From Candidatus Omnitrophota bacterium (GTDB taxonomy: Bacteria > Omnitrophota > Omnitrophia > Omnitrophales > Aquincolibacteriaceae), in NCBI GenBank assembly GCA_003140935.1, contig PLLJ01000019.1, forward strand, positions 57,191-99,348: a stretch of DNA of 42,158 nt, given 5' to 3'. Shown here piece after piece: positions 1-8,607 of the stretch (position 1 is its first letter; each line of letters begins with the position of its first letter). The position numbers and the translations under genes were made by a program. Under the pieces are notes generated by a model. It worked only from the letters and a program-made list of their open reading frames with translations. It ran no database searches and was not told where the DNA came from.

Positions 1-620
1 AAGATCAATTTCCCTTCTTCCGAAATGGATAAGTCCGGAAGATTTTCTAATTTTTTATTGTTTATGATCGCATTCAACAAATGATAGAGGGGATATTCTC
101 CATCGCCTTGGATGATGAAATCTATGTCCTGGCAATCGTGTTGGGTTCTCAGCAAATTGCTCCATGGCCCTTGGCCGCCTAATACGATCGTGGAATGGTA
201 TTTTCTCTTTATGAACCTCGTGTAGGCCAACGCGAACACCAAGTTGCTATCGTTTTCTATGTTCGCCGGCAGCGAGAGAAGGACGATCTGCCCGCCCCTT
301 AACGGCACCTTTGAATCTATTTTTTCCATAACGGATTCGACATAGGAGTCGCGGGAACCCTTGCAGTAATTTTTGATCCTTGGCATGTCAAAGAAGATCT
401 CTATATCCACCTTATCTTCCGGAGAAGTTGAATAATGATTATCGTAGTGGATCTTCATGTTGAGGTCGTCTTGCTCTAGGGAAAGACCGTGAGAGCGCAA
501 AAAGGAAGTGATCAGCCCGAGTCCCAAAGGAGGGATTAAGCAACAGTTGGGTTTGGAAGAAAACTGCCCTTTTTTAAAAAAACTTGGCAATCTTATTAAC
601 TTGATCTTAGGATTGCCCAT
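1..620 (-). CDS. B12-binding-type radical SAM protein, N-terminal part (runs off the left edge)
   Basis: The gene begins with ATG at 620 and stays open to the window edge, so only about 206 N-terminal residues are visible. They form a cobalamin-binding-like alpha/beta region: an IRLPSFF start, the LIPPLGLGLITSFLRSHG helix, DDLNMKIHYDNHYST, a hydrophobic strand ending STIVLGGQGP, and DIDFIIQGDGEYPLYHLL. These blocks align with residues 347-520 of the TPR-B12-radical SAM fusion at 4344-7058 (DDLHIKIHHDNYFSD, NPIIIIGGLAYFPE, DIDYAVCNEGE). A radical SAM domain should therefore follow outside the window, but its cysteines are not seen. The start overlaps the upstream SPASM gene by one base (TGATG), so translation is probably coupled. 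Family assignment is good; substrate is unknown. Confidence 0.82.
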   Translation of the reverse strand, partial: MGNPKIKLIRLPSFFKKGQFSSKPNCCLIPPLGLGLITSFLRSHGLSLEQDDLNMKIHYDNHYSTSPEDKVDIEIFFDMPRIKNYCKGSRDSYVESVMEKIDSKVPLRGGQIVLLSLPANIENDSNLVFALAYTRFIKRKYHSTIVLGGQGPWSNLLRTQHDCQDIDFIIQGDGEYPLYHLLNAIINNKKLENLPDLSISEEGKLI

Positions 621-1657
621 CACGAACCCTGGTCTATTTTTTCTTCTTCATACCAGCAATTGATGATGTGGTGGCAGTTTCTCTGACAATGCAGGATCTC
701 TTCGCGCCTTTCATTCGCCATTTGGGAATACCATATATCCTTCAGATCCCCGTCCCGGATATTGCCTATGGGCTTGATATAGGGGCAAAGATTCACGCTT
801 CCGTCCGGAGATACGGTAAAAGCGTTGTCGTTGAGAACGCTACACGACGTCTTTTTTATAAAATCCTGAGGCGCCTTAAAGTAACGCTTGAAAAGCTTGA
901 GTTGGGAGATCGAATTGTTGATCTTGTCTTTTCTGTCCTTCGGAGCGCTCTCCTTCAGCTTGATCAGTTCATCGATCACAAGATCGACCCGTTGGCTCTC
1001 TTTGGGCCAGAGGAATCTATATTCTTCCGAGTTATACCATGCCTCCACAGGAGCACTGTGAAAAGGCTGGACCACGGCTTGAAAAAAAACGGAGGTAAGC
1101 CTCTCGTCATTTTTTACATAATGGGCCAACTCCAAAAGCCCTTCCAAATTAGGGGCCATGATCACCGTATCGATGGCGATCTCCAGCGAGTTGCGGTATC
1201 TCGCTAAATATTCGATCGCCTTCATGAGCCTTCGGTAGCAATCCGGATTACCGCGCATATCATTATGGATCTCTTCTTTGAGGCTATACAAGGTCAAGGC
1301 GATATAGTTGAGTCCTGCCTCCGCGAGCCGCTTAGCCATTTTTTCATCCATTAAATAACCGCTTGTCGCTAACGATGTCCTGAATCCTCTCTGATGACAA
1401 GTGCTGATCAATTCCATGAGCGTATCTGACATCAACAACGGTTCCCCACCTCCAAAAATAACCGTAAAGTCGGAGCTAACAGGTTTATGGATGGAGGAAA
1501 TGAACTTTTTCCACTCCTGAAGGGTGGGCTTCACGACGTCTTTTTCGTTGTTCCCCCACAAATGACACATCCTGCATCTCAGGTTGCATCCGAGGGTAAG
1601 CAGTATCACGCAGGAACTTGGATCCTTAATTTTATGGTTACCCGTTACCGACATCAT
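620..1657 (-). CDS. Radical SAM/SPASM-like protein, paralog 10
   Basis: A 345-residue member of the local radical SAM family. The cluster motif is C24xxxC28xxC31 (CNLRCRMC), preceded eight residues earlier by Cys16. The SAM-binding motif is FGGGEPLL. The middle has QAVVQPF and a W...WP block (WYNSEEYRFLWP). The C-terminal SPASM-like part has a Cys, then NLCPYIKPIGNI, then HCQRNCHHIINCW (CX3CX5C), which should hold an auxiliary Fe-S cluster. The start at 1657 has a good AAAGGA site six bases upstream; ATG at 1654 is an alternative. The gene overlaps the upstream SGNH gene by 20 bases. It is separated from the nine-gene array by the TPR, B12-radical SAM and SGNH genes, and is followed by another B12-radical SAM gene, echoing the order near 7600. 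Substrate unknown. Confidence 0.9.
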   Translation of the reverse strand: MMSVTGNHKIKDPSSCVILLTLGCNLRCRMCHLWGNNEKDVVKPTLQEWKKFISSIHKPVSSDFTVIFGGGEPLLMSDTLMELISTCHQRGFRTSLATSGYLMDEKMAKRLAEAGLNYIALTLYSLKEEIHNDMRGNPDCYRRLMKAIEYLARYRNSLEIAIDTVIMAPNLEGLLELAHYVKNDERLTSVFFQAVVQPFHSAPVEAWYNSEEYRFLWPKESQRVDLVIDELIKLKESAPKDRKDKINNSISQLKLFKRYFKAPQDFIKKTSCSVLNDNAFTVSPDGSVNLCPYIKPIGNIRDGDLKDIWYSQMANERREEILHCQRNCHHIINCWYEEEKIDQGS

Positions 1658-2924
1658 CCAACATCCTTTCTTGGGTCAATGCCTGTTGAAGATTTTCCGC
1701 TATAAGTTTGTACCCATTAGCGTTGCAATGGCCATCAGCGGCGAACAGATCTTCTTGTTTCAAAGTCTTGAGTTTGTCTTTGAATGTTTGATGATTGTCG
1801 ATAACAAGAGTGCCCGACGACATACCGGCCCTTTCCACAACGCTCCTGACACGGGAGGCAACCCCATAAGGATAGCTCATTAAAATAACTTTTATATTTT
1901 TTCTTTTGATGGTTTTTATGATCTCTTTGAGATTATACGCGACCACCTTTTCTAAGGTTTCTTGATCGTCGCGCAATAACGATAATCTTTTCAGGATTTT
2001 TTTGGCTTTTATTTTATCTTTATTGCTATATCTGGCATCAATGACACCTTCCGCTTCTTTGATCCAGGCCTGGATCTTTTTTTGATCGCTTCCATAAAGT
2101 TGAGCTAAAAGCATGAGCGCATATTCGATCACGGAACTATCGCCGTGCCATAAGGTTAGCTTGATCTCGCGTTCGCCAAGCGTAGCGTCATGCAAGACGT
2201 ATAAATAGATACAGGCCTTACGCCAATGCACCCAGGGATTCTGCGGCTCTAATTTTTCGGCTACATTGTATTCGTCAAGAGCCGATTGAGTGTCTCCGCT
2301 TTGAAAATAAATTTGTCCCGAATTAAAATGCTCCTCTGCCTCGCGCGTATTAAATCGTATCAATCCCTTTGCGGCATTTTCCCCGCTAGTAAATTTTGGA
2401 TCCGTCTTGAGGGCGAGCGCCCTTAAATTAGAATAACTGATTTTAATAAATTTATATACCCTGGACCCGCTGAGCGCGATATCTATCTTTCCCAGAAAAT
2501 CGTCTTCTCCGAAGGCTGAATCGCTGGCATTTTCCATATTCCACTGATCGTTGCAGCCGGTCATAATGATGATCAGATCCGGATGATACGTATCGATATC
2601 TTTCTCCAGATTTTTCAGAACCGTGGATGAATTGATGCGGAATTCCTTGTAAGTAATGACATTTTTATGAGTTTGTCCCTTCATTAAATCTTGCAATTGT
2701 TCGGGGTAGCTCTTGCCCTGGGGTGCCCCAAAACCCTGAGTGAAAGAATCTCCCAAGCACAGTATGTTGAAACTGTTCGGCCCTGTTTTCGCCGGTTTAG
2801 AGGGGTATTGAAAATGAAAATACAATACGCCTCCCAGCCTAAGCATGATCTCCAGGAGAAGTAACGTCAGCACTAGCAGCAACACTGAAAAAAGAATTTT
2901 TTTAGGTCTTCCCAAATGCGCCAT
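1638..2924 (-). CDS. Membrane-anchored SGNH/GDSL hydrolase with TPR-like insert
   Basis: About 428 residues from the ATG at 2924. Near the N-terminus is a single hydrophobic segment after a short basic stretch (GRPKK then ILFSVLLLVLTLLLLEIML), which looks like a signal anchor and puts the rest outside the cytoplasm. SGNH blocks are clear: GDSFTQGFG with nucleophile Ser near residue 60, GCND near 123-126, and DGH near 397-399. A TPR-like stretch (AEEHFNSGQIYFQSGD, ALDEYNVAEKLEPQNP) is inserted between the blocks. Such enzymes add or remove acyl groups, often acetyl, on sugars or lipids; that role here is inferred from the glycan-export genes in the operon. A longer GTG start at 2960 is possible, but the ATG has an AGAAGGG site and avoids overlapping the upstream stop. 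Confidence 0.85.
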   Translation of the reverse strand: MAHLGRPKKILFSVLLLVLTLLLLEIMLRLGGVLYFHFQYPSKPAKTGPNSFNILCLGDSFTQGFGAPQGKSYPEQLQDLMKGQTHKNVITYKEFRINSSTVLKNLEKDIDTYHPDLIIIMTGCNDQWNMENASDSAFGEDDFLGKIDIALSGSRVYKFIKISYSNLRALALKTDPKFTSGENAAKGLIRFNTREAEEHFNSGQIYFQSGDTQSALDEYNVAEKLEPQNPWVHWRKACIYLYVLHDATLGEREIKLTLWHGDSSVIEYALMLLAQLYGSDQKKIQAWIKEAEGVIDARYSNKDKIKAKKILKRLSLLRDDQETLEKVVAYNLKEIIKTIKRKNIKVILMSYPYGVASRVRSVVERAGMSSGTLVIDNHQTFKDKLKTLKQEDLFAADGHCNANGYKLIAENLQQALTQERMLDDVGNG

Positions 2925-2938
2925 AGGATGTTGCCCTT

Positions 2939-4354
2939 CTATTTTTTCAAGTTTTGCCACGCCGGTATTAAATTGAGCTCCGAAAAGACAGACGCCATTT
3001 TTTTATGCCTCTGGGTTCTCACTTGGATCGTATTGGACATATCCCGGGTAAACCACGCGTACCAGTCATGGATCATGGATCGGTCTATGTTATATTCCTC
3101 GAGATGGTCGAAGAGGTGCGTCCCCGGTCCGATGCTGCAAATATTGAGGCTGTTGATTTTATCAATAAGAGCGGAATTTTGTCTTATGAAATCCACCGTT
3201 TCGACGACGTCTTCTTCCGTTTCGCCCGGGAATCCGACGATAAGATTGATCTCTGCCCGCATCCCTGCTTCCTTAACCTTGACAAGCATGTCCTTGGAAT
3301 CCTTAACCGTGCTTCCCTTCGACATGAGTTTTAAGACATGATCGGAAAAGCTTTCCATGCCAAAGGTAAGACCTCCGCAACCGGCCTTTTTCATTTTTTC
3401 AATCAAGGCGCTACTCATATCTTTTCTGACCGTGGCTTGTCCGCCCCAAGCCACACCAAGATCCAAACCGATGAGCCGGGTGCAGAACTGATCCAGAAAT
3501 TCCAGGTCACCGTTGATCAGTAAATCACAGAATTCGAACCTTTTTCTGTTATATCGCTGAACGTGATATTTCATCTCCTGGACTACCTTTTCCGGATCCC
3601 GGGCTCTATAAGGCTTTTTCAAGGGTGAATCATAACAGAAAGTGCAGTTTCGTATACACCCCCTGCTGCTGATGAGCGGGATGAGATCTTTTTGGGTGTA
3701 AGCTTCGATATCAAACTCTTCAAAAGTAGGAAATGGGATCGTGTTGATATCCATAGATTCGGGGTGAATGGCCTTGAGACAAACCGCGGAGTCATCCGGA
3801 GAATCTTTCGAGACCAAACAATGGAAGTCCGCCATCGCAACATGCCTGTCCTGAACGCCTTTCAGTAGGCAAAGCAGTGGGTATTCGCCCTCCCCTGCCA
3901 CAAAATAATCGATCAGATCTTTTTGAAATAAAGAACGGCCTTCCCTGTAGCTAGCCCCACCCCCGCCGACGACGATCACCAAGTCGCGGTCAGCCGTTTT
4001 CTTTCGAAGCATTGACAGAAGCCTGTTCAAAAATGGAACGGAAGCGAAGGTGGCGGAAAAACCTAGGATGCCTGCATTGAAAGAGATTATTTTGTCAACC
4101 AGAGGCTCCATCCGACTTTGAAGACTGTCAACGGCTTTCCCGGACGCCCAAAATTCGAAATCCTGCGTATCCCACTTTCCTCTGATCTCTTCCGGAGAAT
4201 GAAGAAAGATATCCATGTTCAGATCATAGATCTCCGCATCAAAACCATGGGATTTCAGGAAGGTGACCAGATATGCAATCCCTAAGGGCGGGGCATAGCT
4301 GCCCCAGGGCGGGGACTGGATGAGAAGAATTCGGTCCGTTACTTTATTTTCCAC
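2939..4354 (-). CDS. B12-binding-type radical SAM protein
   Basis: A 471-residue protein with the usual two-part layout. The N-terminal cobalamin-binding fold runs from about 5 to 175, including SPPWGSYAPPLGIAYL, a VIVVGGGGASY strand and DYFVAGEGEYPLL. The radical SAM domain follows, with CIRNCTFC at C233xxxC237xxC240, a GMESFSD block and the NLIVGFPGETEED strand typical of the Elp3/MiaB-like fold. Family members include methyltransferases and enzymes that rearrange lipids or tetrapyrroles, so the reaction cannot be named. The start is GTG at 4354, inside the last codons of the upstream fusion gene (11-base overlap), and I see no strong ribosome binding site, which suggests coupling. It is not the closest relative of the B12 proteins at 1-620 and 4344-7058, whose N-termini match each other. 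Confidence 0.9.
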   Translation of the reverse strand: MENKVTDRILLIQSPPWGSYAPPLGIAYLVTFLKSHGFDAEIYDLNMDIFLHSPEEIRGKWDTQDFEFWASGKAVDSLQSRMEPLVDKIISFNAGILGFSATFASVPFLNRLLSMLRKKTADRDLVIVVGGGGASYREGRSLFQKDLIDYFVAGEGEYPLLCLLKGVQDRHVAMADFHCLVSKDSPDDSAVCLKAIHPESMDINTIPFPTFEEFDIEAYTQKDLIPLISSRGCIRNCTFCYDSPLKKPYRARDPEKVVQEMKYHVQRYNRKRFEFCDLLINGDLEFLDQFCTRLIGLDLGVAWGGQATVRKDMSSALIEKMKKAGCGGLTFGMESFSDHVLKLMSKGSTVKDSKDMLVKVKEAGMRAEINLIVGFPGETEEDVVETVDFIRQNSALIDKINSLNICSIGPGTHLFDHLEEYNIDRSMIHDWYAWFTRDMSNTIQVRTQRHKKMASVFSELNLIPAWQNLKK

Positions 4355-7058
4355 CGTAAATCAATGTCTTTGTTTTATATAACCCCGACCACTTCATATA
4401 CTCTTTTTCTTTGCGTATTTGCTCTACAAAGCGCATCTTTTCATCTCCCACGGAATAAAACAGTTCTTTTATCTTTTCTTTGTCGTCAAATTTAGAGTAG
4501 AGGAAAAATAAAAATTGTTCGTATTCGTGCTCCGGAAAAGGAGACCAGCCCAGGGTTTTTACGACTTTATTCACAGCCTTAATGATCTGCTTTCTTTTCG
4601 CGGGCCACTTCAGCCCTTTCACTTCATCAAAGCCAAATTTAACGAACGTAGAAAAGCCGTCCTCATAGCTGGATATCTCGAAAATATTGGCGATACCGTA
4701 TCGATCCGGATATTTGCATAATAAACTCGTATCCTTGATATTAAAGGCGTTGTAGTAGAGGGAATCTATGTTCTTTTTATTCTTTTTGACGAACGATATG
4801 GTTTCTTGGACGTCTTTTTCAGTTTCATAAGGCAAGCCCGCAATGATCTCGATGCCCGTCCATATGCCAGCCTCATTGGCTAAAGAGAGCTTTTCTTCCA
4901 GTTGCCCCAAGTCTATATCCTTATTGATATACTTCAACAGCCGGGGGCTGGCTGTCTCCATACCGAAAACCATTCTTATGCATCCGGCTTCCCGCATTTT
5001 ATAAATAGACTCCTTGTCTAATCTGTCCACCCTGACACAGTCGCTCCAACGTACCTTGAGCTTTCTCTTAATGATCTCATCACATACTTGATCCAGATAC
5101 CTTTTGGAAATATTCAGCGTATCATTAAGAAAAAGATACCCCGTAGGATTATATTTTTGCTGCAACTCTTCCAGCCATAAAGCCACCGTCTTGGGTTCCG
5201 TGATATGGATCAACCCTCCGAAGGAGCTTGCGCAAAAAATGCATCGATTCGTGCATCCTTTTGTGAACCTAAGCGGCAGCAGGAACATTCGCGACTCATT
5301 AAATTCTTTCACCGTATCGCGCAAACTCTCCTTGCGGATATAATCCGTCCTGAGGCCACGGTATTTGTACCGGTCCAAAGGCAACCCGTCAAAATCCGGC
5401 TTCATCGGCACGGGGATCTTCGTGCCATAGAACACCCTTTCCGTGGGCCGTTCGGCTGTTTTTTCTTTTAGCATCGAACCGCACAGCGCATATAACAATT
5501 TAGCCAGGACGGCTTCTCCCTCATTACACACCGCATAATCGATGTCGGGCCAATCGCACCCGAGTTTTTTCATAAGTTCCGGGAAATAGGCCAAACCACC
5601 GATAATGATGATCGGGTTATATTTTTTCTTTAAATATTTCGCCAAGCAAAGGCTGAACATGGCATGACTGAAATTCATCGAGCAGCTATCGAGGGAGAAC
5701 ATGACGATCTTGTATCCTTGGAATTCGGTCTTGCGTAAGACCGTTTCCATCATATGGTCTATTTCCGTGTCCTCTTTGCCTTGGGTGTAGGCAATGACCC
5801 TGGGATCCTCAAAAAATACTCCTTCGTCTATTTTCTCGTCGAGATTGTCGGAAAAATAATTATCGTGATGTATTTTAATATGCAGATCGTCCTGGGACAT
5901 GACCAACCCCCGGGCCCTCAGGTAGGCGACAATGCTGCCCATGGCCAAGGGAGGTAGCATGATGGAATTCATTTCCGTGGAGAGGACCTCGGGGCCATAA
6001 AAGTTAGGGATCCGTATCATCTTGATGGTGCAGTCCCCTTGTTGTTTCGTAAAATCCAGATCTCTGGAGAACACCTTGGGGACCTGTTCGGCATAATTAT
6101 TGCTAGCGCTCTTGAGCAGTTCTTCAACCGCCGGTCCATAATTTTTCTGTCGCATATGAAGTTGGGACATTAAATAACCGAATGATTCGTCAAGCATGCC
6201 CGCTTTTTTGATCTTCTGTAACTCCTCGAGACAAAGCAGCGGATTATCCTGCTTAAGATATATTTGGGCTAAGATCTTACGCGCATAACAGTCATCGGGA
6301 TCGATCTTTAAAGCCTGGTTAAAGTGCTCGACAGCATGTTTGAGGTCATCTTTTTGGTAATAGCACGTTCCGATATTGGAATGGAGCTGGCAATGCAAAG
6401 GATTGATCTTTAGAACGCGCTCGAATTCCTCTAAGGCCTTATCGAAATCTTCATTTTGTTGATGGCATAGGGCAAGCCCAAAGCGCGCGTGCTCGTTGTC
6501 CGGATCAACACTCAGAACATGGCGGAACTTTTCCGTGGCATCTTCAACGAGACCCTGCTCAAAACTACAAAGCCCCAGCCCTTCATAGGGATCAATGCTC
6601 TTAGGATTGACCTCAAGAGCGCGATTAAACTGCTGGATAGCCTCGGGGTATTTTTTTTCCTTAAGATAAACATGGCCCGATTTTAAGAGAGCAACATAAC
6701 ACAGCCCTAACCCAAAACGGGAATGCTCGCGGTTGGGATTGAACTTTAACACATGATTGAACTTCTCTATGGCCTCATCCAGACGGCCCTGTTCAAAATA
6801 ACAAAGCCCCAGACCTTCGTGGGGATCGATGCCCTTAGGGTCGATCTCGAGAGCGCGGTTAAACTGCTGGGTAGCTTCGGGGTATTTTTTTTGTTGAAGA
6901 TAAACATGGCCTAACTTGATCATGGCCGTTTTATTCTTGGGATTAAAATTCAGAACCTTGTTAAATTCCGCTATGGCGCCGTCATAGTCTTTCTTGTCCA
7001 GAGACCTCAGCCCAAGATCCAGAGTTTGAGATTCATCGAATGAATCGTCGTTAGGCAT
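4344..7058 (-). CDS. TPR - B12-binding - radical SAM fusion protein
   Basis: This 904-residue protein has three parts. TPR units fill about residues 11-325. A cobalamin-binding-like region covers about 345-530 (MIRIPNFYGPEV, DDLHIKIHHDN, IIIIGGLAYFPE). A radical SAM domain follows, with CTNRCIFC at C602xxxC606xxC609, FGMETASPRLL and IIAGLPYETEKDV. The TPR part contains a duplicated unit of about 78 residues (from about residue 49 and again from about 127), and the same unit occurs in the TPR gene just upstream. The TPR domain may hold partner enzymes or a carrier, which is inference. The gene overlaps the upstream TPR gene by eight bases. The B12 part resembles the truncated gene at 1-620, which starts directly at that domain and lacks the TPR region. 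The reaction is unknown. Confidence 0.9.
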   Translation of the reverse strand: MPNDDSFDESQTLDLGLRSLDKKDYDGAIAEFNKVLNFNPKNKTAMIKLGHVYLQQKKYPEATQQFNRALEIDPKGIDPHEGLGLCYFEQGRLDEAIEKFNHVLKFNPNREHSRFGLGLCYVALLKSGHVYLKEKKYPEAIQQFNRALEVNPKSIDPYEGLGLCSFEQGLVEDATEKFRHVLSVDPDNEHARFGLALCHQQNEDFDKALEEFERVLKINPLHCQLHSNIGTCYYQKDDLKHAVEHFNQALKIDPDDCYARKILAQIYLKQDNPLLCLEELQKIKKAGMLDESFGYLMSQLHMRQKNYGPAVEELLKSASNNYAEQVPKVFSRDLDFTKQQGDCTIKMIRIPNFYGPEVLSTEMNSIMLPPLAMGSIVAYLRARGLVMSQDDLHIKIHHDNYFSDNLDEKIDEGVFFEDPRVIAYTQGKEDTEIDHMMETVLRKTEFQGYKIVMFSLDSCSMNFSHAMFSLCLAKYLKKKYNPIIIIGGLAYFPELMKKLGCDWPDIDYAVCNEGEAVLAKLLYALCGSMLKEKTAERPTERVFYGTKIPVPMKPDFDGLPLDRYKYRGLRTDYIRKESLRDTVKEFNESRMFLLPLRFTKGCTNRCIFCASSFGGLIHITEPKTVALWLEELQQKYNPTGYLFLNDTLNISKRYLDQVCDEIIKRKLKVRWSDCVRVDRLDKESIYKMREAGCIRMVFGMETASPRLLKYINKDIDLGQLEEKLSLANEAGIWTGIEIIAGLPYETEKDVQETISFVKKNKKNIDSLYYNAFNIKDTSLLCKYPDRYGIANIFEISSYEDGFSTFVKFGFDEVKGLKWPAKRKQIIKAVNKVVKTLGWSPFPEHEYEQFLFFLYSKFDDKEKIKELFYSVGDEKMRFVEQIRKEKEYMKWSGLYKTKTLIYGGK

Positions 7059-7410
7059 TTTTTTGCCCGGCGCTTATTTTCATTTGGCGGGTTACGTACT
7101 TCAACATTTCATTGGCCTGGGCATGCTTGGGACGGATCTTCAAAGCACGCTTGAACGCCTCCGCAGCCTTGGCGTGTTCTTGTTTTGTGTTGTAGCACAA
7201 CCCCAAACCAAAATGAGAATGTTCGTTGTTGGGATTAAGCTTTAACACATGATTGAATTCCTCAATGGCCTCATCAAGACGGCCCTGTTCAAAATAACAG
7301 AAGCCCAGGCCCTCGTGGGGATCGATGCCCCGGGGATCGATCTCAAGAACACGGTTAAACTGCTGAATGGCTTCGGGATATTTTTTTTGCTGAAGATAGA
7401 CATGGCCCAA
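6462..7410 (-). repeat. Three copies of a TPR-coding DNA repeat (about 219-234 bp)
   Basis: Closely related copies lie at about 7192-7410, 6696-6914 and 6462-6680. Each encodes GHVYL..KKYPEA.QQFNR.LE..P, then DP.EGLG.C.FEQG, then NEH..FGL.LC. The first copy is in the stand-alone TPR gene; the other two are in the N-terminal half of the fusion gene. DNA-level identity is high by eye, for example the shared strings ggccctgttcaaaataaca and tggggatcgatgccc in the first two copies. This suggests recent duplication across the gene boundary. Edges are approximate. Confidence 0.75.
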
Positions 7411-7596
7411 CTTCACAATGGCGATCTCATTCTTGGGGTTAAAGCCCAGGACTTTGTTAAACTCTGCGATGGCGCGGTCATGTTCTTTCTTGTTCAAATA
7501 TACGATGCCAAGATCCAGAGCTTGAAATTCTTCCGGCAGCAAATTGTAATGGGCGTCATCTTTTCTGTTCTTGAAAAAACCCAACCATTTAAACAT
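7051..7596 (-). CDS. TPR repeat protein
   Basis: A 181-residue protein made almost wholly of tetratricopeptide repeats from about residue 26 to 170, after a short basic N-terminus (MFKWLGFFKNRKDD). Typical TPR positions are visible: GIVYLNKKEHDRAIAEFNKV, GHVYLQQKKYPEAIQQFNRV, GFCYFEQGRLDEAIEEFNHV and FKRALKIRPKHAQANEML. There is no signal peptide, so it should be cytoplasmic. The start at 7596 has a strong AGGAGG site and overlaps the upstream SPASM gene by eight bases; the 3' end overlaps the fusion gene by eight. Its repeats are nearly the same as those of the fusion gene. A scaffold role for the radical SAM enzymes is plausible but inferred. Confidence 0.92.
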   Translation of the reverse strand: MFKWLGFFKNRKDDAHYNLLPEEFQALDLGIVYLNKKEHDRAIAEFNKVLGFNPKNEIAIVKLGHVYLQQKKYPEAIQQFNRVLEIDPRGIDPHEGLGFCYFEQGRLDEAIEEFNHVLKLNPNNEHSHFGLGLCYNTKQEHAKAAEAFKRALKIRPKHAQANEMLKYVTRQMKISAGQKNA

Positions 7597-8596
7597 GTCC
7601 TACCTCCTCTTCGAAAAAACAGTTGATCATTGATTTGCAGTTGTCTTTGCAGTGCTTAATGCTATCTCTGACACGCTGGGCCTCTGCAGAAAACCAGATT
7701 TCTTCCATGCTCCTTCCGTCCCGGATATCCCCTATGGAATCCATGGATAAACATAGGAATATTTTTCCGGATGTGTTCACGCTTATTGAATTATACCCTA
7801 GATTGCATTTTGAGACCCTAACAAATCTTTCGGGATGCCTAAAATAAGATCTGAATATTTTGAACTGGGGAGCGGGGTTGTTTATTTTGTACCCTTTGTT
7901 TTTAAGATCCGTGAGACTGTCCAAAACACGCTCTGCTTTATCCGTATCCGTGGGCCAAAGAAACGAGAATTTCTGGTTTTTGTACCATTCATTGTCCTGA
8001 GGCGTAAAGAAGGGCTGCACCACCGCTTGAAAACTGATGCTATCGATGACCTGGCTTCGATTCACCCAATCTGCAAGCTCTAACAGCTCATCCAGATTTT
8101 GACGCATGATGGTGGTCACCACGTGGATCTTCAGCGAATCTTTCCTGAACTGACCCAATAACTCAATGGCGTTCATGACTTTGTCGTAGGTGCCATGGAC
8201 GCCACGTAAAAAATCGTGGGTTTCCTTTTTGATGCCGTCCAATGAAAAAACGATTGTGCTTAAACCGGAATCTGCAATGTCGCGGGCCATAGGGGCATCG
8301 ACCAAAGAACCGTTGGTCGTCATGGTGGTGGAAAACCCTTTGAGCGCCGCTTGTTTGATAAGGTCCAGGAGCCCCTTTTTGATCAGAGGTTCTCCCCCAA
8401 CGAATTGGATCTGCGCCTTACTGCCCACAAAATCCGCAAAGGAATCTATGAATTTTTTCCACGCTTCGATGTCCGGGCTTCGCGCGTCGCTCTTGCTCTG
8501 CCACATATAACACATCTTGCATTTCAGCATACAAGCTTCCGTGATAATGAGATCACAAAAACTTGGCTTTTGCTGTTGTGGTGTGTTCGTATCCAT
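7589..8596 (-). CDS. Radical SAM/SPASM-like protein, paralog 9
   Basis: About 335 residues from ATG 8596, which has AAGG eight bases upstream; ATG 8602 is also possible. The cluster motif CMLKCKMC lies at C22xxxC26xxC29, with the family's extra Cys eight residues before it (SFCDLIITEAC). The SAM motif is FVGGEPLI, and SLDGIKKETHDFLRGV is a strong family block. QAVVQPF and FLWPTD mark the middle. The C-terminal SPASM-like part has KCNLGYN, FLCLSMDSIGDI and HCKDNCKSMINCF. It is the last of nine consecutive paralogs and overlaps the TPR gene downstream by eight bases. Its sequence is closest in feel to paralog 10 at 620-1657. The reaction is unknown; SPASM enzymes often act on peptides, but no precursor peptide is seen here. 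Confidence 0.9.
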   Translation of the reverse strand: MDTNTPQQQKPSFCDLIITEACMLKCKMCYMWQSKSDARSPDIEAWKKFIDSFADFVGSKAQIQFVGGEPLIKKGLLDLIKQAALKGFSTTMTTNGSLVDAPMARDIADSGLSTIVFSLDGIKKETHDFLRGVHGTYDKVMNAIELLGQFRKDSLKIHVVTTIMRQNLDELLELADWVNRSQVIDSISFQAVVQPFFTPQDNEWYKNQKFSFLWPTDTDKAERVLDSLTDLKNKGYKINNPAPQFKIFRSYFRHPERFVRVSKCNLGYNSISVNTSGKIFLCLSMDSIGDIRDGRSMEEIWFSAEAQRVRDSIKHCKDNCKSMINCFFEEEVGHV

Positions 8597-8607
8597 GATC
8601 ATCGCCT

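Noticed and set aside
2925-2960. Longer GTG/TTG starts for several genes (2960, 9612, 14749, 24423, 36343, 37646, 41503)
   Set aside because: In each case a later ATG is the better start: several have a better placed ribosome site, the 36274 start fits the MnmE family N-terminus, and the extra residues of the last two-gene case (folC and mnmE) derive from the dispersed repeat.
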